This document shows, piece after piece, positions 53,233 to 62,114 of a stretch of DNA of 64,000 nucleotides (the first letter of the stretch is position 1; each line of letters opens with the position of its first letter). The position numbers were made by a program, and so were the translations under genes. The stretch is from JAVJST01 sp965229715 (lineage in GTDB: Bacteria > Pseudomonadota > Alphaproteobacteria > Rhodospirillales > Casp-alpha2). Where the stretch lies: assembly GCA_965229715.1 (NCBI GenBank), contig CBDDJL010000002.1, forward strand, positions 186,001 to 250,000. The letters are read 5' to 3'. The notes under the pieces are model-generated. The model had not been told where the DNA came from, did no database searches, and saw nothing but the letters and a program-made list of their open reading frames with translations.

Positions 53233-54166
53233 GCCGTCGGTTTCCATTGTCATTCCGGCCTACAACGCGTCGGCGACCATTGGGCGCACGCTGTCGTCGA
53301 TCCGTGCCGGCGATGCATCGGCCGCGCTGGAGATCATCGTCGTTGACGACGGCAGCGACGACAGCGACGCCCTAAAGGAATCGGTTGCCGCATTCGGGGA
53401 CGTTCGTCTGCTAACCCACGACACAAACCGCGGGAAAGCGCGCGCAATGAACACAGGTATCGCAGCCAGCACCGGCGACATCGTCGTTATTCTCGATGCG
53501 GATGATGAATTGGTACCCAGCTGGGAGACGGTTTTATGGGATATAACCATACGCTGGCCGGGCGACGCGCCGATCTGTTTCGCGGCAGGCCGCACGCCGG
53601 CGAACCGGCCGACCGTCAGCGAACCGGATTACACAGGCCCTCTGAGCTTTACCGACATGCTGCACGACCGGCGCAAGGGCGAGTACATCCCGATTTTTCG
53701 AGGTCCGATGGTGCGCGATGCCGGCGGATATCATGATCCAGGCACGCGCTGGGAATGCGCCCAGTGGACGTACCTGGATTACGCCAGACGTGCATCGCTC
53801 TGGGTCGATGCCGCGGTGATGCGCATCTACCACGACACGCAGCCGGGATCGCTCTCGTCGTCGCTCGCCGAGCCGGCCCGCGCCGCCGAAGTTCTCGCAT
53901 GCTACGATCGCATCTTTGAAACATTCGGCGAAGACTATAACCACGTCGCGCCCGATAACGCGCGGCGGCGGCGTTTGCGTCATGCCGTATTCGCCGCGCT
54001 TGCCCGCGACAAGGGGCGAGCCTGGCAGCTCTGGCGAGCGGCGGCCTCCGTCGCCGCGCCCCTCGACAGCCTGGCGGCAGCAACCCTGATCTCGGTCAGC
54101 GGGAAGACGGCACTATCGTTGGTGCGGCTGGCGAAACGACTGGGCCTCGTGCGCCGGTATGGATGA
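53225..54166 (+). CDS. Glycosyltransferase, GT2
   Basis: 313 residues from GTG 53225. VSIVIPAYNASATIGRTLSS, IIVVDDGSDDSD and IVVILDADDELVPSWE are the GT2 nucleotide- and metal-binding segments (DxD). GAMRDAGGYHDP-like text (MVRDAGGYHDPGTRWECAQW) marks the acceptor/catalytic region with ED-type acidic residues. Cytosolic face enzyme; substrate unknown. Confidence 0.85.
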   Translation: MPEPSVSIVIPAYNASATIGRTLSSIRAGDASAALEIIVVDDGSDDSDALKESVAAFGDVRLLTHDTNRGKARAMNTGIAASTGDIVVILDADDELVPSWETVLWDITIRWPGDAPICFAAGRTPANRPTVSEPDYTGPLSFTDMLHDRRKGEYIPIFRGPMVRDAGGYHDPGTRWECAQWTYLDYARRASLWVDAAVMRIYHDTQPGSLSSSLAEPARAAEVLACYDRIFETFGEDYNHVAPDNARRRRLRHAVFAALARDKGRAWQLWRAAASVAAPLDSLAAATLISVSGKTALSLVRLAKRLGLVRRYG

Positions 54167-54178
54167 AGTTTGCCTCTG

Positions 54179-56074
54179 ATGTGCGGCATTGCCGGATTTC
54201 TGGCCAGCAACGGCTCTGCTGACACGTCGTTGGTCGAACGCATGGTCGCGCAGCTGGCGCATCGTGGGCCGGACGGTAACGGCGTCGCGACGAGCGCCAA
54301 CGGCGCGTGCACACTCGGCCACGCGCGTCTTGCCATCGTCGATCTCTCAGAGCGCGGGCGGCAGCCGTTCGTCAGCGAGAACGGGACGCTTCTTCTCACG
54401 TGCAACGGCGAGATATACAACTATCCCGACCTCCGCCGTTCGCTGGAACAACAGGGCCATGTCTTCCGATCCGATTGCGACTCGGAAGTCATCCTGCATC
54501 TCTATCAGCGCCATGGAACGGATTGCCTCGATCATCTCGACGGCATGTTCGCCTTCGCGCTCTATGATGCGACGACCGGTACACTGTTTTGCGCGCGGGA
54601 CCCAGTGGGCAAGAAACCGTTGGCCTATACCGAGGTTGCGTCGGGTTTCGCCTTTTCATCCGAACTCCCGGCGCTTTTCGACGTGCCGGGTGCCGATCTC
54701 AATGCCGATCCGCAGGCGATCGGGCTCTACATGCTCCGCAATTTACGCCATTTTCCGGAACCCTGGACGTTCTACCGGGGACTCCGGCGGCTCCGACCGG
54801 GGTACGCGATGACGGTGCGAGGTGGCAGGGTCGACAAACAGTGGCGGTACTGGACGCCGCGCTTCGATCCCGAAGCCGTGACGCCGGAAGATATCCTCAC
54901 GCGGTTCGACGAAGCCGTTGATAAGCGGCGCATGGCCGACGTCGAAATCGGCGCGTTGCTATCGGGCGGTATCGATTCGTCGGCCATCGTGGATGAATTG
55001 GTCCGATTGGACGACAGCGGCATTCGCACATACGCGTTCGGCGGCACGGAGGACGACGAGGAGCTAGAACGCGCGCGGTTCATGGCGGATCGTCTCGGAA
55101 CCCGGCACCGGTCCTTCGTCTTCGATGCCGCCCGGCATCACGATCACTTCGACAAGCTTTTGGCCCTGCACGGCGAACCGGTCATGGCATTGCCGTTGAC
55201 CCACGCCTACGGCCTGTTCGAAACAATCCGCGAAGATGGTCTGAAAGTCGTCATGACCGGCCACGGCGCCGACGAGGTGTTCTACGGCTATGACGGCGCC
55301 CATGCGAGCGCGGCGTTGGCGCGGCTAACGACATTGATGCCCGGTGGCATCTCGGCGCTTCTCGGCCGGGGCCTGACCGTGGCCGGATCAGGACGGATGC
55401 GCGATGCCGGGCTGGTGCTCGGGTCGACGCCTGGCAAGAAAAAGGCCGCCCTCTACAAGGATGAGGCGGGCGATATCTGGCCGCAGATTCTGTCAAGCGA
55501 TGCGCTTTCGGTCTGCAACGCAGCGGCGGTCGACGACTGGTTGTCGCCTGTCTTCGGCGACCGGCCGCCCGAGGAGTTCATTGACGAGGCGGCTTTCGCC
55601 GGCCTGATGACAGAAAACGCTCACGCGGTGACCATCGCCGGCGATCTGCCGGCCATGGCCCACGGTATCGAGGTGCGGTGTCCGTTTCTCGATCGAACCT
55701 TGTTGGAGACCGCCCTCAGGACTCCCTACGAGCGTAAGGTCGGGAAGGTCAACGGCACACCGACGGGCAAGATCATCCTCAAGGACGCATTGAGCGGAAG
55801 GCTGCCGGCCGAGGTCCTGAGCGCTCCCAAGCGTGGCTTCGGCTATCATGTGCAAGAGGACGAGGTTCTTCGCGGCGCCTGGAAGGAACAGGTCGACGAC
55901 GCTTTCTCGGACATGGACGGTCTCGGCGGGCTATTGAACGCAGACGGCGTTCGATCCCTCAAATCGGCATTCGACCGGCGGGCCGGCATCCCCGCGATAA
56001 CGATCGCCAAGCTCTATGCGCTGCATCGCTGCCGGACCGTTCTCGACTCGACTCCGACAGGGGCCGTCCACTGA
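54179..56074 (+). CDS. asnB: Glutamine-hydrolysing asparagine synthetase, copy 3
   Basis: 631 residues from ATG 54179, which gives Cys2 (MCGIAGFLAS); TTG 54170 would add three residues ahead of it. HRGPDGNG, TCNGEIYN and LLSGGIDSSAIV are intact. It is in the GC-rich segment and precedes the Wzx-like gene. Its C-terminal domain (RGFGYHVQEDEV) fits the family. Substrate may be a uronic acid or amino-acid-bearing sugar. Confidence 0.87.
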   Translation: MCGIAGFLASNGSADTSLVERMVAQLAHRGPDGNGVATSANGACTLGHARLAIVDLSERGRQPFVSENGTLLLTCNGEIYNYPDLRRSLEQQGHVFRSDCDSEVILHLYQRHGTDCLDHLDGMFAFALYDATTGTLFCARDPVGKKPLAYTEVASGFAFSSELPALFDVPGADLNADPQAIGLYMLRNLRHFPEPWTFYRGLRRLRPGYAMTVRGGRVDKQWRYWTPRFDPEAVTPEDILTRFDEAVDKRRMADVEIGALLSGGIDSSAIVDELVRLDDSGIRTYAFGGTEDDEELERARFMADRLGTRHRSFVFDAARHHDHFDKLLALHGEPVMALPLTHAYGLFETIREDGLKVVMTGHGADEVFYGYDGAHASAALARLTTLMPGGISALLGRGLTVAGSGRMRDAGLVLGSTPGKKKAALYKDEAGDIWPQILSSDALSVCNAAAVDDWLSPVFGDRPPEEFIDEAAFAGLMTENAHAVTIAGDLPAMAHGIEVRCPFLDRTLLETALRTPYERKVGKVNGTPTGKIILKDALSGRLPAEVLSAPKRGFGYHVQEDEVLRGAWKEQVDDAFSDMDGLGGLLNADGVRSLKSAFDRRAGIPAITIAKLYALHRCRTVLDSTPTGAVH

Positions 56075-57405
56075 GCATCCCTCAACAACCCGGGTTGTTT
56101 CGGCGGATCACCGCCAATCCGGATTTCGTCTGGAGCGTCATCACGGCGAACGGCGCGACGATCCTTAACATCGTCGTTCAGATCGTCATGGTGCCACTCT
56201 ATCTCGAGACAATCGGCAAGGCTCAATTCGGCGTTCTGATGATCCTGCTCGCGATCTTCAACTACCTTGGGGCCGGGCTCGGTTGGGCCAGCGCCGGGTT
56301 CCAGCGCATCATCGGCGAGCACTGGACGCGTGACGAAAAGATCGAAGCCGCGCGCTGCTATGTCGCGGCAAAACTGGTTTACCTTGGCTACGCCCTGTTG
56401 GCGTGTCTCGTTGGCCTGACTGTTGTGACCGTCGCGGGAACAGCTGCGATCGGTATTCCGGAAAATGACTCAATCCTGCTCTTGATTCTAATGGGTGGAT
56501 ACGTGATTGCCGCCCATGACTTCAACGTCGAGCGTCTAACCCTCAATGCGGTTGAACGGCAGGCGGCCGGCAATGCCTTGACGGCAATGGCCCAAGTGGT
56601 TTTCGTCGTTATCGCCGTGCCCGGTTTGCTATCGGGATTCGGCCTAGTGTCGGTGTTCGGCGGATTGTTTGCGGGGCAAGCCGCCGCACGGATCGGAAGC
56701 GCCTGCCTTCTCCGGCCGCAGGGGTTCTCCTTGCACCTGGGGACGCACGCTCTTTCTCCTTTTCTGCGCCGGGCCTTTAGCCGCATGGGTGCCGGTTACG
56801 CCATTTATGCGTTGCTGTTGATGGGCCTGCTACAGGGCGATGTCCTGATGATCGGATGGCTTGGCGGCGCCGCGTCGGCTGCAGAGTTTGTTCTTATCTG
56901 GAAAATTGCCGACGTCGCCATTCAGTTCCTCTGGCGCATACCGGAATCTCTGGTCCCGTCGCTTGTCCGGATGGACACCGAAGGCGACCGGGCGGCAATA
57001 GTACAAATCCGTAAGGACATCGACCGACTGATGATCGTTCTCGGCGTTGCGGCGGGCCTGGGTTTTGCCCTGCTCGGGCCCTGGGTAATCGGGATCTGGG
57101 TCGGCGCCGAGAATGTGCCGGATGACAGGTGGGTTTTTATCATGACAGGCGCTGCCATCGTGTGGCTGACAATTTATCGAACATCGGCCGTTTTCGCGTA
57201 CGCCCTCGTTCGGCTGAAACGTCTCAACGCCGCGCTGGCGGTGGAACTTGTGCTGAAGGTGCTGGCGATCATCGCGCTCTTCGATTACGTCGGGTACATG
57301 GCGCCGATCATTGCGATCAGTCTCTTCCATGGGCTTGGCGGTGCGGTCGTCTACCGACGCATCGGCAACGAGGCGCTGGAGAAGGATACGGTGAAGCGGA
57401 CATGA
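56071..57405 (+). CDS. Wzx-like polysaccharide flippase (MATE/MOP superfamily)
   Basis: A 444-residue protein if CTG 56071 is used, which overlaps the upstream stop as CTGA and gives (M)SIPQQPGLFRR; TTG 56095 is the other candidate and there is no ATG nearby. About twelve hydrophobic helices (e.g. ILNIVVQIVMVPLYLETIG, VGLTVVTVAGTAAIGI) fit a Wzx-type exporter. It would move the lipid-linked repeat unit across the inner membrane for the Wzy-like polymerase at 50684. Confidence 0.8.
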   Translation: MSIPQQPGLFRRITANPDFVWSVITANGATILNIVVQIVMVPLYLETIGKAQFGVLMILLAIFNYLGAGLGWASAGFQRIIGEHWTRDEKIEAARCYVAAKLVYLGYALLACLVGLTVVTVAGTAAIGIPENDSILLLILMGGYVIAAHDFNVERLTLNAVERQAAGNALTAMAQVVFVVIAVPGLLSGFGLVSVFGGLFAGQAAARIGSACLLRPQGFSLHLGTHALSPFLRRAFSRMGAGYAIYALLLMGLLQGDVLMIGWLGGAASAAEFVLIWKIADVAIQFLWRIPESLVPSLVRMDTEGDRAAIVQIRKDIDRLMIVLGVAAGLGFALLGPWVIGIWVGAENVPDDRWVFIMTGAAIVWLTIYRTSAVFAYALVRLKRLNAALAVELVLKVLAIIALFDYVGYMAPIIAISLFHGLGGAVVYRRIGNEALEKDTVKRT

Positions 57406-58592
57406 ATGGATCCAGACAGCACCGAATCCGTGTCTTGCACATCTCCACCGGCCTCGACACCGGCGGAGCGGAACGCGTGCTCGAACGCCTCGTGCTTAGG
57501 ATGGACGCCGGCGCGTTCGAGAACATCGTCGTATCGTTGACCGGTTTCGGCGACGTTGCGGAGGAGCTCAGGGACAAAAATATCGACGTCCGTGCCTTGA
57601 ATATGCCCCGGACGTTTCCGTCTATCGACAGCATCGTGAAGCTCGGCAGCGTCATCCGCGCGACCAAGCCCGACATCATCCAGACATGGATGTACCACGC
57701 CGACATCCTGGGCGGCTGCGTTGGACGGATCGTCGGCAAGGCGCCGGTGCTCTGGAATCTGCGTCAGACGACGCTCGATCCCGAATTCACCCGGCGCTCT
57801 CTCCTCTGGACCACCCGTCTCGGTGCGAAGCTTTCCGGCTTCGTTCCCTTTACGATCGTCTGCGGATCGCATGCCGCCCGGACAATCCATGAAGAGATCG
57901 GATATAACGTATCGAACGCCCAGGTGATTCCGAATGGTCACGATGCGGTTCAGTTTCGGCCTGACAGCTGCGCCCGCGAACGAAGCCGCGCCAGACTAGA
58001 AATGGCCGAGGACGCCCCGGTGGTTTGTCTGCCGGCCCGCTACCATCCGCAGAAGGACCATCCTTCGTTCGTTTCGGCGGCATCACTCCTCCGGTCACGT
58101 ATTCCCGATGTTCGTTTCATTCTGCTCGGAGAGCACGTAACGTCGGAGAATGACGTGCTGCGCCAATTGATCGTTGAAGCAAAACTCGAAGATTGCGTGC
58201 ATCTTCTCGGCCGGGTCGATGACCCGGAAAACCATTATCCAGCATCCGATCTTGTCGTCCTGAGCTCCTCGTTCGGCGAAGGTGCGCCAAACGTACTGGG
58301 GGAGGCCATGTTGTGCGGTGTCCCCTGTGTCGCAACCGATATCGGGGATTGCGCCAAAATCATCGGCGACGCCGGCAGGATTGTGAAACCATCCGATCCG
58401 CATGCGCTGGCTGACGCCATGGCCGATATTCTGCAAATGCCTTCCGAAGAGCGTGCCGGTCTCGGCGAACGCGCCAGAAGCCGGATTTGCGAGAGGTTCG
58501 GACTTCAGGACATGGTGCTGCGCTACGAGCAGCTCTACCGCCGGGTCGCCAGCCAGCAAACATCACGCATCGAATTTTCAGCTATCGCGTGA
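57402..58592 (+). CDS. Glycosyltransferase, GT4
   Basis: 396 residues from ATG 57402 (ATGA overlap). VLHISTGLDTGGAERVLERL is the classic GT4 acceptor start, IQTWMYHADILGG and VIPNGHDAVQF follow, and SSSFGEGAPNVLGEAMLCGVP is the donor-site EG-PN-x-x-EAM segment. Its 3' end overlaps the opposing methyltransferase gene tail by 11 bases. Confidence 0.87.
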   Translation: MNGSRQHRIRVLHISTGLDTGGAERVLERLVLRMDAGAFENIVVSLTGFGDVAEELRDKNIDVRALNMPRTFPSIDSIVKLGSVIRATKPDIIQTWMYHADILGGCVGRIVGKAPVLWNLRQTTLDPEFTRRSLLWTTRLGAKLSGFVPFTIVCGSHAARTIHEEIGYNVSNAQVIPNGHDAVQFRPDSCARERSRARLEMAEDAPVVCLPARYHPQKDHPSFVSAASLLRSRIPDVRFILLGEHVTSENDVLRQLIVEAKLEDCVHLLGRVDDPENHYPASDLVVLSSSFGEGAPNVLGEAMLCGVPCVATDIGDCAKIIGDAGRIVKPSDPHALADAMADILQMPSEERAGLGERARSRICERFGLQDMVLRYEQLYRRVASQQTSRIEFSAIA

Positions 58593-59247
58593 TCCGGCAA
58601 TAAATCCAACCATGAAACCTAGGGACCATACGGGTAGCCAGTCTGGATACTATATGCTTCAAGCCTCGGTTTCGGCGCCGTCCTTCGACATCCGTGAACA
58701 GGGCCAAATCGGCAACGGTGTAGCCATGCCGGTCGCACATCGCCTGGATATGCTCGGGCGCATAGACGGCGACATGGTCCCAATAAATTCCCATTGATTT
58801 TCGGAGCGCCGCCCTCGCGACCAGGCTCCACGCCGTTGCATTGGGTGTCGTCATAACAAGGTCGCCGTCGTCGTCGAGGTGCGCCATCATGTTGGCGATC
58901 GCGATTCCGGGATTATCGAAGTGTTCAATGACGTCGGACATCACGACGAGATCGAACTTCCGCTTTAAGGCCGCATCCTCGGCGTTCCCGCAGACGGTGT
59001 CGTAACCGCGCTCACTGAGCTGGCGAACACTCTGTTCGTCGATGTCGAGGCCGACCGTCTCAACCGCAACGGCCGCGATCTGGGCATGTAGCCAGTCGGC
59101 TTCGCCTCCATCCAGATAGTCCTCGGCATTCCCCGCCGCGCCGACATTGAGAACTCGTCGGCCCTTAGCAAGCTCGACGATCAGGCGATGCGCGTCGGAC
59201 TCGACGCGCGGACTTTGGTTCAGTTCGACCTGATCACCTTGCCTCAT
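58582..59247 (-). CDS. Class I SAM-dependent methyltransferase
   Basis: 221 residues on the minus strand from ATG at 59247. RRVLNVGAAGNAEDYLDGG is a divergent SAM-binding segment, VGLDIDEQSV the acidic strand and DLVVMSDVIEHFDNPG the next motif. It is the last gene of a minus-strand set starting at 61139. The acceptor is unknown. Confidence 0.8.
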   Translation of the reverse strand: MRQGDQVELNQSPRVESDAHRLIVELAKGRRVLNVGAAGNAEDYLDGGEADWLHAQIAAVAVETVGLDIDEQSVRQLSERGYDTVCGNAEDAALKRKFDLVVMSDVIEHFDNPGIAIANMMAHLDDDGDLVMTTPNATAWSLVARAALRKSMGIYWDHVAVYAPEHIQAMCDRHGYTVADLALFTDVEGRRRNRGLKHIVSRLATRMVPRFHGWIYCRITR

Positions 59248-59263
59248 CCAGACACCACGCGTC

Positions 59264-60016
59264 TCAGCTCAGCTTTGGCGTCGTCACCGCCCAGATTTCT
59301 CCCCATCTGATCTTCTGATCCAGGACCCGGTACCCGGCGGCGTCCAGTTCGTTGGCGAATTCATCGAGCGTGTGTTCGATGAAATGGGTCTTGTCCGAAA
59401 AGTAGCCGACGCCGAGTTCTCGGCGCATCGGGACATGCCAGTCGCGCTCAAACAGGGGTACACGGATCAGCACCTTCTCGGGACGAGCTGCGGCAGCTAA
59501 CTCCTTCAGAAAATCGACCCGTTCGTCAATATGTTCCAGTACGTTGGACATAACGACGACGTCCCACTGACCGTCGGGAAGGTCGGTCAGTACGTCACCC
59601 TCGACAAACGTCAGGCTGTCCGGATTGTCTGCCGATTTGGCCTGGCCCAACCGGCCGGCGTCCATGTCGATGCCAAGAACCGTCGCGTCCGGCACGCGCT
59701 CGGCGATACTTCGCGCCACGGCGCCGTAACCGCAACCGACGTCGATGACTCGGCTGCCCGGCTCGATGTTTTTCACGAAGAAGTCGTGATAGGCCATCAG
59801 GCGGTGTTTCGGGTGTTCGCCTTCGCCGTAGGCGGTTGCACGTTCGGCGATGACCAAATTGACCGTATCAGCGACATTGAATGCGCGGCGCAGGCTATCT
59901 GCTGGCGAACCGATCCGCGAATCGAGAACAATCAGGCCTTTGATGAACCCCGTGCGGAGACGTCCCGGCACGAGATAAAACGGCAGTGAAAGAACTCGTA
60001 ACAATTTACGCAGCAT
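59264..60016 (-). CDS. Class I SAM-dependent methyltransferase
   Basis: 250 residues on the minus strand from ATG 60016 (MLRKLLRVLSLPFYLVPG), chosen because further upstream the frame overlaps the GT4 gene and is Arg/Cys-rich noise. SRVIDVGCGYGAVARSIAERV is the SAM site and VVVMSNVLEHIDERVDFL the post-motif. The basic N-terminus suggests membrane proximity. It begins four bases after the GT4 stop. Confidence 0.82.
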   Translation of the reverse strand: MLRKLLRVLSLPFYLVPGRLRTGFIKGLIVLDSRIGSPADSLRRAFNVADTVNLVIAERATAYGEGEHPKHRLMAYHDFFVKNIEPGSRVIDVGCGYGAVARSIAERVPDATVLGIDMDAGRLGQAKSADNPDSLTFVEGDVLTDLPDGQWDVVVMSNVLEHIDERVDFLKELAAAARPEKVLIRVPLFERDWHVPMRRELGVGYFSDKTHFIEHTLDEFANELDAAGYRVLDQKIRWGEIWAVTTPKLS

Positions 60017-60020
60017 GGCT

Positions 60021-61139
60021 CTATCCGACTCCGTCCCGCGCCAACAGCGCGTCGAACACCTTGCCGTGCCTCGCAATCCAATGCCCCAGATCGAAGACAT
60101 CGACGGCGCGATTCCGGGCGGCAACCGACAACGCCGCATGATTGTCCGCTACAATTGACATGCCTTCAGTCACGTCCTCGAGCAGTGGCGATTTCGCTTC
60201 TTCCCAGCTTTCTTCGCATTTAAGGCCGACGCCACAGTCGCCAACCAGCTCGGGCACGCCGCCCGAACGTGAGTAGACCACCGGCAACCCGCAGGCGAGC
60301 GCCTCGAGCACCGTGTTGGGGCAGGGATCGTTATGCTTGGTCATCAGATAAGCATCCGCGCGCCGGTAGATGTCCGGCGCTTTTTGCTGGGTATAACTGC
60401 CCCCGAACGATACATGATCCGACAACCCTAGGGTCGTGGTCAGCGCCTTCGCCCGGGCCAACGCATCCGGCTCGATCCAGCCGGCGATGTCCAATGCCGC
60501 ATCCAATCCGCGGTCCCGAACGCCGGCGAGGCCGCGAATTGCGGTTTCCAGCCGATAGAACAGGTGATTGCCGATCTTTCCCGTCACCAGATAGCGATAC
60601 GGTGTGCGGGGCTCGTTGTAATCCTCGCGTGGCGTATATCGTGCCGTATCGACGGCATTGAATAGGATTTCGCCAGCGCCTTTGCGCTGTCCCAGAAACT
60701 CGTCGGCGGCCGCGCGACAAAATGCGCTTTGGTAAAAGACATGATCGGCGGCATGGTAGGCCTCAGCCATCTCGGCATTCTTCGCCTTCCAGTTACCATC
60801 GAACCATCCCGGATAGAATACGCCATTTTGATTGAGCACCATCGGCACGTGGCGCTTCTTTAGACGGGCCAGTGCATTCGGTGAGAGATAGGGCGCATTA
60901 CTGAGCAAATAAACGAGATTGTAGGTCCACGCGTACTCCGGAAAATGCTCCTTCAGTCGCTGAATCTTGACTTTTGGCCCACCGATATCCCCGGATCGAG
61001 CACCGCCATAAAACACACGGGGTGCACCCGCAGCACCAGAGGTTATACCCGACGCGGCAACCTGAGCCTCCAGTGCCGTGCGCCAGCCGGCGCGAAGCAC
61101 TCGTTTGAACAGCGGATCGTGCTGGCGAGACTCACTCAT
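60021..61139 (-). CDS. Glycosyltransferase, GT4-like
   Basis: 372 residues on the minus strand. RVFYGGARSGDIGGPKVKIQ gives the acceptor glycine loop, and TKHNDPCPNTVLEALACGLPVV is the donor-site segment, with NDPCPN replacing the usual EG-PN. Divergent from the GT2 gene at 61173 with only 33 bases between them. It leads a minus-strand operon with two methyltransferases. Confidence 0.82.
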   Translation of the reverse strand: MSESRQHDPLFKRVLRAGWRTALEAQVAASGITSGAAGAPRVFYGGARSGDIGGPKVKIQRLKEHFPEYAWTYNLVYLLSNAPYLSPNALARLKKRHVPMVLNQNGVFYPGWFDGNWKAKNAEMAEAYHAADHVFYQSAFCRAAADEFLGQRKGAGEILFNAVDTARYTPREDYNEPRTPYRYLVTGKIGNHLFYRLETAIRGLAGVRDRGLDAALDIAGWIEPDALARAKALTTTLGLSDHVSFGGSYTQQKAPDIYRRADAYLMTKHNDPCPNTVLEALACGLPVVYSRSGGVPELVGDCGVGLKCEESWEEAKSPLLEDVTEGMSIVADNHAALSVAARNRAVDVFDLGHWIARHGKVFDALLARDGVG

Positions 61140-61172
61140 TGACTTTACGACACACCTTTCGGAGATTGCGGC
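61140..61172. promoter_or_regulatory. Short divergent intergenic region
   Basis: 33 bases between the GT4-like gene (minus) and the GT2 gene (plus). It is too short for two independent full promoters, so regulatory elements must extend into the coding regions. No clear -35/-10 pair was seen. Confidence 0.3.
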
Positions 61173-62114
61173 ATGGCTGAAACAATTGCCGGCACGTCAA
61201 ACCCGTCTCACCAACCGGATCATCTCGGCGGTGCGCCGGAGATCTCCGTCGTTCTCCCCTGCTATAACAGCCACCGCTTTTTGCAACAAACACTAGACAG
61301 TCTGCACGCCCAGACGTTCCAGAATTTCGAGATCATTCTTGTCAACGACGGTTCGACTGACCCGGAGACGGTTGCCTTCTTCGAGGCTCTGCCGAATGAC
61401 GTTCGGGTCATCCACCAACACAACATGGGCCTGTCGGCGGCGCGAAATACAGGCATCGCCGCGGCACGCGGTCAGTTCATCCTGCCGCTCGATTGCGACG
61501 ACTGGATCGACCCGAAATGCCTTGAGAAGATGTGTCTGAAGTTGCGCGAGCTTCCCGATAACGCGTTCGTCTATTGCTACATGCAGATGTTCGGCGACCT
61601 CACCGGCGAACTGCGCAAGGACTACAATTTCTTCGAACAGCTTTTCTTCAACCAGCTGCCCTATTGCCTGATGATGCGGCGGTCGGTCTGGCAGCGGGTC
61701 GGCGGTTATGACGAATCCATGCGCCGCGGCTATGAGGACTGGGAATACAACATCCGTCTCGGCCGTCACGGGTATTTCGGGCACCCGATCGAAGAGCCGC
61801 TTTTTCACTACCGCATCGCCGAAACCGGCATGCTGAAGAGTATTTCACAACGGCTGCACGGCCAACTGTGGCGATCCATTCAAAAGAAGAACAAGGATGC
61901 TTACGGGGTTACACGTCTGATCGAATTCTGGCGCGCGTGGCGGCAAACGCCATCGACCTACCCGTTACCGCTTTACTTCGGCTGGTTGCTGATGCACCGC
62001 ATTCTGCCGGCGCCACTATTTCGCTGGCTGTTCAATGCCTTGCTGCCGTTCCGCCATTCCGTGAGGGCCGCCGGTCAGACAACGGGTTCCGACAGCGGCA
62101 TTACCGTTTCTTAG
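61173..62114 (+). CDS. Glycosyltransferase, GT2
   Basis: 313 residues from ATG 61173. ISVVLPCYNSHRFLQQTLDSL, IILVNDGSTDPE and ILPLDCDDWIDPKCL (DxD region) are GT2 motifs, and MRRGYEDWEYNIRLGRHGY contains the ED catalytic pair. Its last 14 bases overlap the convergent galE gene. Substrate unknown. Confidence 0.86.
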   Translation: MAETIAGTSNPSHQPDHLGGAPEISVVLPCYNSHRFLQQTLDSLHAQTFQNFEIILVNDGSTDPETVAFFEALPNDVRVIHQHNMGLSAARNTGIAAARGQFILPLDCDDWIDPKCLEKMCLKLRELPDNAFVYCYMQMFGDLTGELRKDYNFFEQLFFNQLPYCLMMRRSVWQRVGGYDESMRRGYEDWEYNIRLGRHGYFGHPIEEPLFHYRIAETGMLKSISQRLHGQLWRSIQKKNKDAYGVTRLIEFWRAWRQTPSTYPLPLYFGWLLMHRILPAPLFRWLFNALLPFRHSVRAAGQTTGSDSGITVS

